From Uranotaenia lowii (Eukaryota; Arthropoda; Insecta; Diptera; Culicidae): DNA of 64,000 nt. The stretch is from positions 328,619,920 through 328,683,919 of the forward strand of contig NC_073692.1 of the NCBI RefSeq assembly GCF_029784155.1, read 5' to 3'. The number at the start of each line of letters is the position of its first letter. Position 1 is the stretch's first letter. The notes beneath the pieces were generated by a model, which saw only the letters and a list, made by a program, of their open reading frames with translations, ran no database searches and was not told where the DNA came from. The position numbers and the translations under genes are program-made. This document shows positions 11,336 to 23,540 of the stretch, piece after piece.

Positions 11336-13430
11336 TGAAATCTGACGATCCTTTTTCCCGCGAATTCTCGGGTTCCCAGGAAAAATTTAAAATTAATATT
11401 TTTACTCTCTAATGCATATGAAATTTTATCAATATGGAATTTGTTATTTTTAGGTAATTGTATGTATTGCAAAACATTTTCATCTTTTTGATTGCCTAAA
11501 AAAATCAATAAGCATATATAAAACCCAAGACCAATTCGTCTGATTCTAGCTGCAAAAATTTGGATTAACTGAGAAAGGTTATTTACTATCGATAGATGTT
11601 GATAAGCTAAACTGCATGTTATTCATCAAATCTGGTAAATTTTCGGATAGATAACTATTCTATGTTTTAATATTCATTACTTTGTCAATGATTTTGTCAT
11701 TGTTTGCAAAACGGAAGTTCGAAATGATGAATGTTGTAAAATAGAACATTCAGATTCTTTTCGTAGCATTTCTTTATTTGAATAGTTTGGTTTTAAAGAT
11801 TCTTTGTAGTTATCATTTTTAAGCTACGTTTTCGAACAATAAAATTTTTTGTATCGAATTAAATGCATTGTATTTGTTCTGAGACATAAAAAACGCTTAA
11901 GTCTAAGCCATATAGCCAAGAAAAACTTTAATTTTTCTTGCTCAATCTAATCCAATTCCCGGGATACTTCAGCGCTTCCCGGGATTCAGGAATTCTCGAA
12001 TTCATTTTATTCACGGGAATTCCCGGTCTAAAAATCTCTGGTAGGACACTTTATTCCAGGTGTTCAAACCAAACTGAAAACACATTGACCCCTCATTTTT
12101 GCAGTAATAGAATAGGGTGATATGGAGTCTCATGCGTAATCAATATAAATTCCAACAAAACTCGATATTTTTTAAGTGATTCTTCTCATGTTTGGACATT
12201 CACGAGCTTTCTCAGAACAAGATGACTTACATTATTAGAATTAATTAGACATTATTCAAAAGAACCATCCAAGAAGGAAATGGGGACTTCCATATGAATT
12301 TCAAGTAGAACTCATCAGGATTCAATTAATTTTCAAGTGATTTTATATGAGTTTGGAACAAAACATTGAAATCCACACTTTCAAGGGCCTCTTTAATTTC
12401 ATTATTATAAATATGAAATACGAGATGAATCGATCATTTTTACGAAGATTATCAAATTTGCTATAGAAACAAACTCACTCCTAGGGAGTCATTACTGTTT
12501 GTGGAATATTCAGGATCTATGCAAAGAAGACACAACTGGTAGAATTTAGTACTGATCTTCAAGAAATTTCACCATAAAGTTTTCACATAAGGAATTTTTG
12601 TTTCCTTTTTTTCTCTAAAATGAAGGATGTGACACATTCGATATAAAATGCGATCAATTTTCAAGTATTTTTTTTAAATAAAATTGAACTTCAAACATGT
12701 TTAGTTAGACATTACAAGATGTATGTACAGATGAAATATTCGATTGACAATCCTCTCAAATTTGAAAAAAAATGGTCTTTCAATACCACCGATTAAAAAT
12801 TAGTTTAATGATTTTTTATAAAAACATACTCTTCCATTTTAAAATGTTTTAAACATAAGCTGTTCAATATCATACATAAAATATTTATGCCCGGATAATA
12901 AATGAATTTCTAATCTGACAAAAAACATCATTTAAAATTATATTATTTAGCGGAAATTGTCAGTTCAAGTCCTGTCGGTCAGCCGGTTATTCTTTTTCGA
13001 TTAACTCATGATATTTACGGCTTACGTTCTTTCTTTCTTTGATATCTCATGTTTCTCTTATACTTTGCATTATTTTTGAAAATGTGAAAGCTTTTGAAAT
13101 TTTGAGGTCCTGGATGAAAAGTTCCACTATTTCAGCTTTATTTTGTATTTCATTTAATAAATGGAAATATTATCAAAAACATCATATCAAAAGTATGCGA
13201 CTAGCTTACCAAACTCATCTTCAGTAAATTATTTTGAGCTTGATAACTAATTCATGACCATTTTTAGAAAAAAAAATTAATTTAATTCGAGCTATTAAGC
13301 ATGTTACTCACAAGCAATTAATTTCCCGAGGGTGTCCAGAACCAAACTGCTCAATTTTTTTTACATAAATCCTTAGAGGTTTCAAACGAGTGCAATGGTT
13401 CCAAAACAATTCAACAATCACATGCACCGG
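11336..13430. other. AT-rich non-coding DNA
   Basis: No gene recognised on either strand. The sequence is strongly AT-rich. No inverted or tandem structure beyond short A/T tracts was noticed. Confidence 0.5.
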
Positions 13431-14110
13431 TGAGCACTTGAGCAAAATGAAAACCTAAATTGAAAGACCAGACAACCTTCCCAAATGCTCAGTAGTTACG
13501 CTTCTGGATGTCCATTGATGTTTACCGGCAAACCGACCATCTTTTGAGTCCGACTTCAGTTCATGGATTGGCTGGCTGCCTTCCTTACAATGTGAGAATG
13601 GAATGTGATGTTTCGTTTGAAGGTGTTTTTGCTCCGGATTTTCTACCGATATCTTTAAGAAATGCCCGGCCAGGCCGCCGTTTGCTCGTTGCTGCAGCAA
13701 ATCGCGCTGAAATTGATTCAACAGGAAAAAGAACTTTCGATCGAGACTCGGGGGCAGAACGGAACAAAAAATGCTCCCAAGTGTGAAGAAATGTTCGCTT
13801 CAGTTGGCAGCACCCTCGCCCATTATTGGCCATCGCAGTGGACCCATCGGGTTAGGTTTTTGGATTGATCCTGCTTGTTCGGCTTCTTGGATAGTGCCTG
13901 TTGAGCACTGCAAGGCCAATTTAAGCTGGAACGTTTCTAATCGATTCGATGTGGGAAACGGGTAGCCTGGCCATTGCATTGTCGCTATCTACCGGACCTT
14001 AGAAGATTGAATTGGATTGCTCACGGAACAGTTGAATCGGGAGGATCTTTTTATCAACGGTTTCAGCTCTTGCGGGTTAAGGAATCAGCAAAAAGAGGCA
14101 AAGACACAAA
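13431..14110. other. Balanced-composition island, no gene recognised
   Basis: About 680 bp with clearly higher G+C than its surroundings and overlapping open frames in several frames and on both strands (for example 13455-13721 minus and 13508-13786 plus). When frames on both strands are open together, higher G+C is a sufficient explanation. None of the translations shows a familiar motif or a convincing splice context. It could be a regulatory or conserved non-coding block, or an unrecognised exon. Confidence 0.4.
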
Positions 14111-15119
14111 GTAGGAGGTCGATTAGCAATAAATTTGCTTTCTGTAAAAAAGTGAGATGGTACAATTTTCAAGTTTTATGTTATATTTCAAGAGTTTTAA
14201 CAAAAAAAAAAAAAAAAAACAAAATTTTGGAATCTATATCGAAAAGTTTATGATTTGTATTGGCCAATTAAAATGAACTATAGGCATGCTCCAATGGAAA
14301 AGTTATAAGGATTAGAAAAGAGAGATATCTTTCCGAACACTCATCCTCGTAAACAATAATTTTCGTTCTACAAGAACTAACGATTTATGATACTATAATA
14401 CTGATTCAAAACTTTATCAAAACACTCTTAATTGATGAAAGGATCTGCCTTTAGAAGGTGATGAAAAGGAAATTGAAAATAATTAAAGAACTTTGATGGA
14501 AAAATTTGATTTAATCATCTAAGAACAGGTCATAGAACAAATTTAACGTCCAAGGTTGAAAAACATAGATTAGTGTTTTCTTGGACTTGTTTTTAAAGTG
14601 AAAGTAAATAATTTTAGTAAAGTGTTCAGTTTGAAGTAAAGAAAAATAATTTTTACATACAATTATGTTTAAAGCTTTTGAACGTTTTTTTTTTGAACCA
14701 ACGAATACCAGAAGTCTATCAAGTCACAACCGAGATTTCTCAAAGCATTGCAGGGCAAAAAATTGTTCCCAAAATTCAAAAGCTCAAAAAAGTTTCCAGA
14801 CCAGAAATAAACCATCATTTTGCAAAATTTTCTGATTTTGTGAGGTGTAACCAAGTCTAGTGCCACATTTGTAGCCCGATCAGAAGAGAATAACTAAATT
14901 TTATCATGATGAGATATTTAAGTATCCATAGTTTTTCTATTAAAATGAGATAAAATTTAGTAATCGTAGGATGTTATAATATCTCAAATTAAATCAAAAA
15001 GAATAGCTTAATAATAACATCCTTTATTTGCATTAGACAACATTGTTATAACTCGATCATATAAGATAATAACCTCCAAAAAAGACTTAAATTAAAATCT
15101 TCCATACAAGCTTTCATGT
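14111..15119. other. AT-rich non-coding DNA
   Basis: No supported feature. It contains an A-run near 14202-14219. Confidence 0.5.
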
Positions 15120-15838
15120 GAGGCTTGGTCGTCCGGCCGAAAGTCATGGGGCCGAAATCCATTTGGTCGAAGGTCATTCAGCCAATGAACGTTAGGCCGA
15201 ATGGGCTTTCTGGCCGAATGGGTTAATCGACCGACGGTAATCCAGCCGAAAGCTGTTAGGTCGAAAGGTAGTTGGGCCGAATGGTCGTAAGGCCGAATGG
15301 TCGTCGAGCAAAATGGTCGTAAGAACGAATGGTCGTCGAGCCAAATGGTCGTAAGTACGAATGAATGCTAGGCCAAATGGTCGTTGGGCCGAATAGTCAT
15401 AAGGCTGAATGATCATCATGAATGGTTGCTAGGTCAATAAGAAATCTTTTACACTTGTCTACATGCTAGGCCGAATGGTCGTTAGGCTGAATGTACGATA
15501 GGCCGAATGTTCATAAGGCCGAATGTTCATAAGGCCGAATGGTCATTAAGCCGAATGGTCATTAGACTGAATGGTTGTAAAGCCGAATGGACGATAGGCC
15601 GAATGGTCGAATCCGGCATTGCATCCATTCGGTCTGATAACCACTCGGCATGATCACTATAAGGCCTAACGACCATTCGGCCTTACTACTGATCAGCCTA
15701 ACATGCAAAATAGCGATAATATGTCTTATAGACCTAGCATAAATTCGGCCCAACGACCATTCAGCCTAAAAACCATTCGGCCTAATGAACATTGGGCCTA
15801 ACGACCATTCGGCCGATCGTCCATTTGGCCTGATGACT
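15120..15838. repeat. GGCCGAATGGTCGT short-unit array, left part, with strand switch
   Basis: Dozens of imperfect 14-18 bp units of the type GGCCGAATGGTCGTTA fill this stretch. From about 15120 to 15615 they read in the plus orientation. From about 15620 to 15838 they read as the reverse complement (CGACCATTCGGCCTAA). The whole is therefore a large imperfect palindrome of tandem units centred near 15617. The array resumes at 16858 after an inserted retroposon. Confidence 0.9.
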
Positions 15839-16860
15839 TATTTTATTTTTATTTACATAGTATTTCGTCTCACGACATAACTTGACGAACATAATTCCTA
15901 AAATTCACTCGGTCCATGGCAACCGTTCTCCAATTTCTCAGGCACCCCACGTTCGCCAGATCACGCTCCACTTGGTCTAACCACCTCGCTCGTTGCGCCC
16001 CCGCTCGTCTTGTTCCTACCGGATTCGTAGCAAACACCTGTTTTGCAGGTCAGTCGTCCGGCATTCTCGCAACATATCCGCCCAGCGTATCCGACCAGCC
16101 TTCAACACCTTCTGGATACTGGGTTCGCCGTAGAGTCGCGCGAACTCGTAGTTCATCCTTCGCCTCCACACTCTGTTCTCCTGTACGCCGCTTAAGATGT
16201 TTCTTAACACTCTTCGCTCGAATACTCCGAGTGTACGCAGGTCCTCCTCGAGCAATATCCATGTCTCGTGTCCGTAGAGAGCAACCGGTCTAATGAGCGT
16301 CATATACAGGTTACACTTCGTGCGAGGGCTAAGTCTTCTTGACCGCAGTTGCTTGTGGAGTCCATAGTAGGCACGACTTCCGCTGATAATTCGCCTCCGG
16401 ATCTCACGGCTGGTGTCATTGTCTGCGGTCACCAGTAAGCCGAGATACACAAAGTCTTCGACTATCTCCAGCTCGTCGCCGTCGATCGTGACCTTGTTAT
16501 TACTCGACAGGCAGGTTCGGTCGGTCTCGGATCTGCTGGCCAGCATGTACTTCGTCTTGGACGTATTAATCATCAACTCAATCCTTCCTGCTCCGCGTTT
16601 CAGTTTGCGGTAGATCTCTTCCACCGCCGCAGATGATCTGCCGACTATATCAATGTCATCGGCAAAGCAGATAAGTCCCGGCACGTTTCAGCTTTTGGCA
16701 CGAAACCTTTGCAGGATGCGTTGAGTTTCTGATAGAACTTTCGTGTTTCTTGGGAACGATGCAGCTGCTCCAGCCCCTCGAGCTCCTCCTTCTCCAGGCG
16801 GCGCTTTTTCTCCTGGAAAATTCGGACTCGCTGCCTCTTCCGCTGTCGGTGATTTTCCAC
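15839..16860 (-). mobile_element. Internally deleted RTE-like non-LTR retroposon
   Basis: Minus-strand non-LTR retroposon inserted in the GGCC array. The array phrase GGCCTGATGACT occurs immediately on both sides (about 15827-15838 and 16865-16876), which fits a target duplication, although the array itself is repetitive. The 3' end, at the left, terminates in an A/T-rich TAAATAAAAATAAAATAA tail without a long poly(A), as in RTE-type elements. The last 140 bp recur at 39.18 kb. Most of the RT domain is missing, so the copy cannot be autonomous. Confidence 0.85.
16016..16860 (-). pseudogene. Reverse transcriptase remnant, RTE-like (FADD box retained)
   Basis: The remnant has two pieces in different frames. 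The upstream piece (16860 to about 16685) encodes the basic linker between endonuclease and RT (RQRVRIFQEKKRRLEKEELE ... KFYQKLNASCKGF). The downstream piece (16684-16016, 222 aa) starts abruptly at the polymerase box CFADDIDIVG and continues through a YLGLLV segment and the typical C-terminal VALYGHETW and RRVLRNILSG motifs. The junction near 16683 is an internal deletion that removed fingers and most of the palm. A functional RT cannot be made. The clade (RTE-like) is assigned by motif style only and is less certain than non-LTR membership. Confidence 0.85.
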
Positions 16861-17060
16861 ATTTCGGCCTGATGACTATTCAGCCTTTTGACCATTCGGC
16901 CTAACATCCATTCTGCCAAATAATATTCGGCCAGTAATCTTCGGCCTAATGTCCCATTCGGCCTATTGTCCAATTCAACCGAACATCCGTCGGCCTTTTA
17001 ATCCATTCGGCCTAGCGACCTTCGGCCAAACATCTTTCGACTATTGGCCTTCAGCCGAAT
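16858..17060. repeat. GGCC-type short-unit array, right part
   Basis: Continuation of the array, mostly in reverse orientation (TTCGGCCTAA, CATTCGGCC). It belonged to one block with 15120-15838 before the retroposon landed in it. Confidence 0.85.
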
Positions 17061-17174
17061 GTCCAGCCTTCCTTTCATGTAATGTTTGAGATATGCACTC
17101 AGGTATTCAACTCGTTTGCAATGTTTTATTGCTTCTACCTCGTACTCAAACTTTAATGTATTGGTGCAAACTGG

Positions 17175-17255
17175 CGAATCCAGTCAGTAGATTCGAACCT
17201 CTACCTTTCGGTTGAAAGGCGCGCATGCTTCCACAGAACAATACCTGATCCATTT
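17175..17255 (-). repeat. tRNA-like sequence, degenerate
   Basis: On the minus strand the order is GTGGAAGCATGCGCGCC, a hairpin CCTTTC-AACC-GAAAGG in the anticodon-arm position, then GTAGAGGTTCGAATCTAC with a consensus B box GGTTCGAATC. The spacing is tRNA-like, but the T loop does not fold normally and no acceptor stem pairs. This fits a tRNA pseudogene or the head of another SINE better than a working tRNA. Confidence 0.35.
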
Positions 17256-18220
17256 TTTGAGAACGTCAATATTCCAATACAAACTTTCGAAGCAGGGAAA
17301 TTGTGGCAAAGGAAAATAAATGTTTGTATCAGAGGATATATTTTTTTTCGGAACAGATATTAATGATGATTTTTATATATATGCGATAATCTGAATAAGG
17401 CATTAATATCTCCTTGAGAAAGGTTTATGTTATCATTTAGATATGCTCTCCTGATCAGGAGTAATGAATATGGTGAAAATTGAGAGACATTAAAACTTAT
17501 GCAAACCTATTGAAGCAGCCGAGATATTCTGAATCCCCAAAATATCCTTAAAACAGTTTCGTGAAAGCATATTTAATGTGCTGATGTGCATGAAATAACA
17601 CATGAAATTTCATATAATCGAGTTTATTAATGTCAAATATTGGGCCATAACTCTGTGGTAGCACAAAGGGGGGAAGATTGTATAAACTTGATGGGAATGT
17701 CCCTCTTAAGCTAAGATTTGATTTGAGCTAAGATTTGAAGTTTAAATAAAATAAAGTCAATATTTCTTCTTTATAACCAGTTTTTTTTATATAGAGCCAT
17801 TCTACAAAAATGATGAAGGCATTAAAAAATACTTTCTTACATCTCCTTATTTTTAATTTTATTCACATAGTAGTCCGTCTCTCTACGTCTCCTTCTTATC
17901 ATAACTGATCTTTCGTAAAAGCTTAATTCAGTTTTTTTTCTGAGCTCATTCGAATTAGACATAAAAGCCTGTTAGTTTATTTTTAGGGTTTCTATACGTA
18001 TAATTTCAAAAAGTCAAAACATAACATCAAAAGGTATCAAAACTTTTTCAATAAAAAAAAAAGTTGAGTTCGTAAATTTTAAATTTTTTTCATGCCCCAT
18101 GATCAAAGCGTGGCACCCTCAAAATGCATTTATTGCACAAGGCTACAATTTTTAAATTTTTTCCGAGGTGCAAATTATAAAAGAGTTGATTTTTAATAAT
18201 TTTGGGGCGCTTAATCCAAA
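17256..18220. other. AT-rich non-coding DNA
   Basis: I see no gene. The sequence is rich in A/T tracts with no clear repeat structure. Confidence 0.5.
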
Positions 18221-18222
18221 TA

Positions 18223-19670
18223 GGGTGAGTGAGCCTACTTTGAACCTAGTGCCTACTTTGGTCCTAAAATGCCGAAAACTTGAAATAATTCATTTTGCTC
18301 GCATATAGGGTTAGTTGCCCTACTTTGGTCCCATTAAGCGGTGCGTGGTGTTTGAATAATCATTATTTTATCAAAAATGGGCGTGAGGTTTATACTTTTC
18401 GGAAAACTTATTTATAGCTTATGATCTAATCTTCAAGTTTCAAAGAAAATTTTCAACATAGGTTAAGCCAGTATTGAGGGATTTGCAAAGATATGGATGA
18501 TAGAAATTTCTATTTTGGAACCTACTGTTCCTTGTTTGGTACTGAACTGGTTCCTATTATTGGACCTAGATCTAAAATTCCTATAAAAGTATGATTTTTG
18601 GATAATAAATTAAAAAATTAATTTGAAAGGTTATCTTTAATCAAACATTATCTTCGTTAGCTCTATCAGCAGAACAATATTTGAAACTTATTTGTGTTTA
18701 CTTACTGGTTGTAAATTTGCGTAAAGCTGACCAAAAATGTTAAAAATATTCACTATTGGTTATCAATTGTGCCTCAATTAAAAAATCGCATCTTTGCTTA
18801 TTTATGGGTATTGACACAATGATTTGGTCATGTCAGGTCTAAAAATGGAACATCACAGTCATTAGTCTCCTATTTTTGGACCCATTTCAAATTTTCCGGG
18901 ATTTCCATTGATTATCATTTATTTTGGGGAAGATAGGTAGTTTGGTTCATGATATGTTCTTCACATGAAAGTAAATTCCCTTTAAACTTTGGCTTGAAGA
19001 GTAAAAAAATTGATTTTTCCTTATTCACCCTGATTTCTCAAACCGCGTCTCACTATGTGAGCGGTCTGAATTACCACTGATTAGAAGGTACATTTTTAAT
19101 AACGTCGAATATTTTATCAGAAAGACTTTTGTTGAAATGTATGAGAGAATAACGCAGGTTTGTGTTGGAATTGAGTTAAACATTGTTTATTTCCTTCGTC
19201 AAGTCCTTATACAATAACTTAATCCTATAGCGATTATCATCTTGTCGCTTAAAACTAACTGATTCCCAAACTCAGAATCAGTTCTTAATTTCTATTGGAT
19301 TCTGAGATATCCTCTCAGAATTAACTGCCAACACTGCTAGGTTACTCTGAACCACATGTTGTGTTGGCTAAGTTGATCGTGTATGATGACAACATTTGTA
19401 TTGTTGTCATCATCATCGATGATCATTGGTTGTCAAAACGCTATTGTTCTCAGTATGCGAATTGACCGACCAAAAGAGAAAAAGAAACCAAAACAAACCA
19501 ATGTGGTTTTGGTTTTTCCCAATGGAGGAGCAAAGTTGTTCCGCAACGGAATCGTCCGACGAATCTGGACAACAGGATCCGAAAATCGTAAGTATCAACA
19601 ACTTTTTATGAAAAAAAGTTGTATGGAAGGATGCAGGAAGAATAAGAGTTCATTGTAGGAGCACTCACCC
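18223..19670. mobile_element. Possible TA-flanked TIR element, 1.45 kb, non-coding
   Basis: The left end GGGTGAGTGAGCCTACTTTG and the right end, read on the minus strand as GGGTGAGTGCTCCTACAATG, form imperfect terminal inverted repeats. Both are flanked by TA (18221-18222 and 19671-19672), as expected for Tc1/mariner-type insertion. Related short blocks (GCCTACTTTGG, CCCTACTTTGGTCC) recur inside the left end. There is no transposase. It overlaps another inverted pair (18981-19038 with 19807-19864), so its true boundary history is uncertain. Confidence 0.5.
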
Positions 19671-19864
19671 TAATTAAGCCACTTCATTCAGAACAATGAA
19701 CTCCAATTTTTCCGCAATCCTTTCAAACCGTTTTTTGCCATGAAATGTAATTCTTAAAAAAAATCAATTTTTAAAAAATGTATCTTTCTTCGGTGCAAAA
19801 GCAGACAGAAATCAGAGTGAATAAGGAAAAAACACGTTTTCAGCTATCCAAGCCAAAGTTTATA
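18981..19864. repeat. Inverted repeat pair interlocked with the TIR element
   Basis: About 55 bp at 18981-19038 (AACTTTGGCTTGAAGAG ... CCTTATTCACCCTGATTTCT) recurs reverse-complemented at 19807-19864 with moderate divergence. The right arm lies outside the 19670 end of the TA-flanked element while the left arm lies inside it. The two structures therefore cannot both be simple nested insertions. Confidence 0.6.
19152..19620. repeat. LTR-like dispersed repeat, copy A
   Basis: This stretch aligns collinearly with 23795-24280. Shared landmarks in order: AACGCAGGTTT, TTCGTCA, TAGCGATT...TTGTCGC, CTGCCAA, GTTACT..GAACCACA, ATGATG..AACATTTGT, ATTGTTCTCA..TGCGAATTGA, and ATCCGA.AATCGT.AGT. Within copy A the part 19163-19333 begins TGTTGG and ends CCAACA, the inverted ends typical of copia-type LTRs, with an AATAAA on the minus strand about 25 bp before the end. 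No target duplication was found. An LTR fragment is the best guess. Short open frames here are not supported as genes. Confidence 0.55.
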
Positions 19865-20930
19865 AAGAAACCACTATCACTGTGATGAATTTTATCTGTA
19901 ACACCTATTTTTCTTAAACCACTCAATGGAGGTGTTCTAACTACTGTGTTGCTTACATTGCTGACTGATGGTGAAATTCTTTGAGATATTATTATCAGCA
20001 AGTTTTAATACTGTTCCCTGATAATTTATATTAAATTCAATTTTTAATACCTTTTTTCGTTTTTTTTCTCGACATCAAGCTAGAAGTTGATAAAATAATG
20101 ATTAAAAAACTTAAAAGCAGTCCAAAACAATGAGCCGAAACGGTTTGATTGTTTTGGTCTCTTGAATTCACAATGACATTTTTTTCTTTTCGGTCTTTAA
20201 CATAACGACATAAGTCATGTAAAAATAGTAGATAAAACTTGTTCCAATTATTTGCAGGTTAAAACATGTAAAAGTACAAGATTATTTAATACTGTGTAGG
20301 TATTTTTGATCTGGATCTAATAAAAGGAACGGGTCAAATAAAAAAAGAAGCTAGGTTTAAAGCTGGAAATATTGATCGTTCATATACATGCAAATCTTTC
20401 AATAACGGTAATACCTTTGTTGAAAATTCTCATTGAAATTTGCAGATAAGATAAAAAACTACAACTGAGCTATCAAAAATAAAAAATAAATAAATAAAAC
20501 TCCTGTTCTTTTATGAGAATCTTATGTATTTAGAAAAATCACCGCTTGAAGGGTCCAAAGTCCCCATTCATTTAGTTTTTTTTTCAATCCGCTCCTGTTT
20601 TCAAGATATTTTTTGAAAAAAAGTAAAAATTCGTGAAACAAATAAATGTAGTTTTTTCTTATATAAATTTTTCCAATTTGCAAACAACGGGGATATTGAC
20701 GAAGTTTTGAAGAAAATTTTAATCAAATGTATTCTGTTATATTCTCAAAACTATAAGTCATATCATATCGCAGTCTTCAACAAAGTTGTTAAATAAATTA
20801 AAGTCTTCAACATCAGTTATGCAATGACTTTTTACAATGAAATCAGATATAGTTACCATCTTATCATTTGCAATTTCTAAATATTGTAGAATTTATTCAT
20901 TCTCGTCTAGTCATGATTAGAGGGCGGGTT
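19865..20930. other. AT-rich non-coding DNA
   Basis: Nothing identifiable seen. Confidence 0.5.
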
Positions 20931-21520
20931 ACTACAATTGCGATAGATACCAACTTCTTTTGTTTTGGACAACATCCATTTTCGGTAACATTCGATTTTG
21001 GCAACATCCAATTTTTACACATGTGTCAAAATCGAATGGTTTTTTTTTGAACGACTTTCGCTATCAGGACCAATATAATTAAGACAAACACCATAAATAC
21101 GTTTTTACATTCTTGAATGTTGATAAAATATTATATCAATTACAAAAAAATCGAAAAGAATTATCAATCTCTAAAAAATTACGAAAAACATAAAAATTCC
21201 TAAAAACTCAAAAACAAATACGAACAAACGAATAGAAATGACAAAAAATATCTTAAAAAGGATGCAAAATAATCAAAATAACAAATATGATACAAATTAC
21301 AAACATTCAAAAAGTAACGAAAAAAATCCAAAATTATCTAAAACGTGATAAACATAAATGACAAAAAATTCTCAAAAAAATTGATGAAAAATTGAATAAA
21401 TAGTAATTAAAATGGTTAATTTTTCATTAAAACGTAAAAAATGTTGATTAAAAAAACCGTTCGATTTAAGCATGGTTCGATTTCGGCAACACAAAATTCT
21501 CGAGCGAGTTTCCAAAAACG
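20931..21520. repeat. A-rich dispersed repeat, copy 1
   Basis: The stretch 21130-21520 aligns with 29840-30170: ACAAATACGAACAAACGAA, ACAAATTACAAACATTC, a run of AAAATTA-type short units, and an end TTCGATTT.GGCAACAC followed by TTCTCGAGCG. At its left edge a small hairpin, ACATTCGATTTTGGCAACA against GTGTCAAAATCGAATGGT (about 20987-21045), carries the same TTCGATTTxGGCAACA motif in both orientations. The family is probably a non-autonomous DNA element. No coding sequence is present. Confidence 0.6.
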
Positions 21521-22299
21521 ATGATTATGCTTGGATTATCCATCCGTGATATTGGCAACACTTCGCTTATGATTTCCTATCTTTTTAACTGGTAACAATT
21601 CCATTGAACACTACAAATTCACTCTACGCCAATTCTAGAACAATAGTGAATTATCGTTCGGAACTCACTATTATTGGTTACATTAGCACGCGGTTCATCA
21701 GTACGGATCAATCGCCGCGGTTTTTTTTTTAACTCGGTGGTCGCACCCGCTCATTTTGGTAGTTTTTCTAGCCGGGCTCAAAGAAATTCTCGGAGCGAAT
21801 GGGAAATGAGGGAGAACACCACGATTGGAAACTAAACAGAGTGGCTGATTTGAGCAAGAGAGCGTCACACGTTTTTTATGTGACGGGGCCTGCCAGGAAA
21901 TACAGCCGTCACCCGAATATGTGTTCCAAGGCAAGAATTTATAGACAAGATCTGGACTCTTGGTTGAATGAAGGATAATAGAAAGATTCAAAATCAGCTT
22001 TCAGTTTCCATGTTGGTTTTATTAGTTTATCAGTTATCGAAGATCGATTTTAAACAAAACAGACAAATTTTTAAGTTTTCATAAGCCATATCACAAAAAC
22101 TAGAGGCGATAGAAAAAATCTAACACATGTTTTGAATTCAAGATGCCGAATTCTTCAAAAATCATTTATTGAAACAAAAGCACCAAAAATGCTGTTTATT
22201 CGTGTTATTAAGACATTTCTTCAAACGGCTGTAGACGCATTTAACCCACATTCTGTAACTCTTTCCCCTACGAGAAATTAATTCTCCAATCTGTTTCAA
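21521..22299. other. Non-coding DNA, no feature recognised
   Basis: A GC-richer patch at 21690-21950 includes GTGACGG...CCGTCAC (about 21880-21918). The phrase CGGGTGACGGCTGT there (minus strand) recurs near 26075, hinting at a shared repeat. No gene is supported. Confidence 0.4.
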
Positions 22300-23540
22300 C
22301 TGCATCCAAATTCTCTACGATTTAAAGCTTAGCTGTTCTTTACCGAGATTCTTGAAAATATTTTTTAAGTCATACTTCAGCGGAACTTGTTGAAAAGCAT
22401 TGTCGAAAAATACAGCTTCAGGGTCAGGGCAAGAAACTTTGCTATACAAGCATCGATTAACTGCAACGAGACCGGACGCCCCGAGAGACGTTACAAAAGA
22501 GGAATTCATTGATTCAATTGAAACAAACCGCCCTGGGCCATCGTCGTCATATCGATTCGATTCCGTAACAATCAACAACTTCCCAAAGCAAAGCAGAGCA
22601 GACAATCTGCTATGGTTCACACTTTCAATTCCTCCGAGATTCATCCTCCGACAGATCAGAACCGTATTGCCGCTTCCCTTGAATGCGTTTCGGAATTGAT
22701 TGTCACACCTTTTTTGCTTGGAGCAATTCAAAGATGGACCACGATGGGTTGCGCGCGATTGCCTTTCCTTCAATCTTCACCCGAGGTCTCGGAGATCTTT
22801 CTGGGAGCGGCTGAAGCTTCGTGAAGCATCAAAGAGTTTGGACAGAGGAAATTCTAGATCGTGGAGCCAAACGTGGCGGGTGGCGGGTTTCCCATTCAAT
22901 TGGCTTCGAACTCATAAATTCCGTGTTGCACTCGTTGCTCGATGGTGCCAAAAAGATCAAAAGATCCGGCCGCCTCCCCATGGTGTCAGATTGTGTAGCA
23001 GGGTGGGCAAAAAAGCGAAAAAAAACGAGCGGCCACGTTTTGTTCTGCTCGTTGTCGAACATGATTCTCGGAACAAGGACAAGACATCATCAAAACGGAA
23101 AACATACAAATGAACTGCGCTCGCACTTGGTTCTGTCCAGGGCCAAGCAGCGAAAGGAATCTGCGTTATTGGAAACAGACCGAAAGGACCACCAAGTGTC
23201 GTTGTCGCCGTCGCTTTTCGCATCCTGATCCCCCAAGGTCACTATCATTGTTGGATTTCTTCCTGGCAAGGATTTTCGGTTCCCGAAGCAGTGAAAGTTG
23301 AAACCTTTATGTTCTTCCCAATCGGCCAATGCCGCACACATACCCACACACATGGAAAGGTCCATTGATTCGAGATGGCCAAAGCGAAAAAAACGGCCGC
23401 AACTTTGCGATTCTTTAGAATTTAGAGCACCCCTGATGGGTTTCTCCCGGTGGTTTCGTTGCAACTTTCTGTCTGTGCAGGAACGAAAAGAAACAAGGAT
23501 GATGAACCTATCCCGAACAAAGGGACGAATTTAATCCATT
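22300..23540. other. Largest balanced-composition island, no gene recognised
   Basis: About 1.2 kb of higher G+C with many overlapping open frames on both strands. The longest are 152 codons on minus (22315-22773) and 137 codons on plus (22700-23113). No translation shows a known domain, signal peptide or low-complexity pattern that decides between frames. The segment TGGCAAGGATTTTCGGTT (23264-23281) also occurs at 7352-7369 in another island. Conserved non-coding DNA or an unrecognised exon are both possible. Confidence 0.4.

Noticed and set aside
15916..16293. A plus-strand 125-codon frame
   Set aside because: It is the complement of the retroposon reverse transcriptase.
15120..17060. A CRISPR-like repeat array
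   Set aside because: The units are contiguous and imperfect, have no unique spacers of constant length and switch strand. The host is a eukaryote.
17175..17255. A functional tRNA on the minus strand
   Set aside because: The B box and an anticodon-arm hairpin are present, but the T loop is abnormal and the acceptor stem does not pair.
22315..22773. A 152-codon minus-strand gene
   Set aside because: Frames on both strands are open here, composition explains the length, and no domain or splice context supports it.
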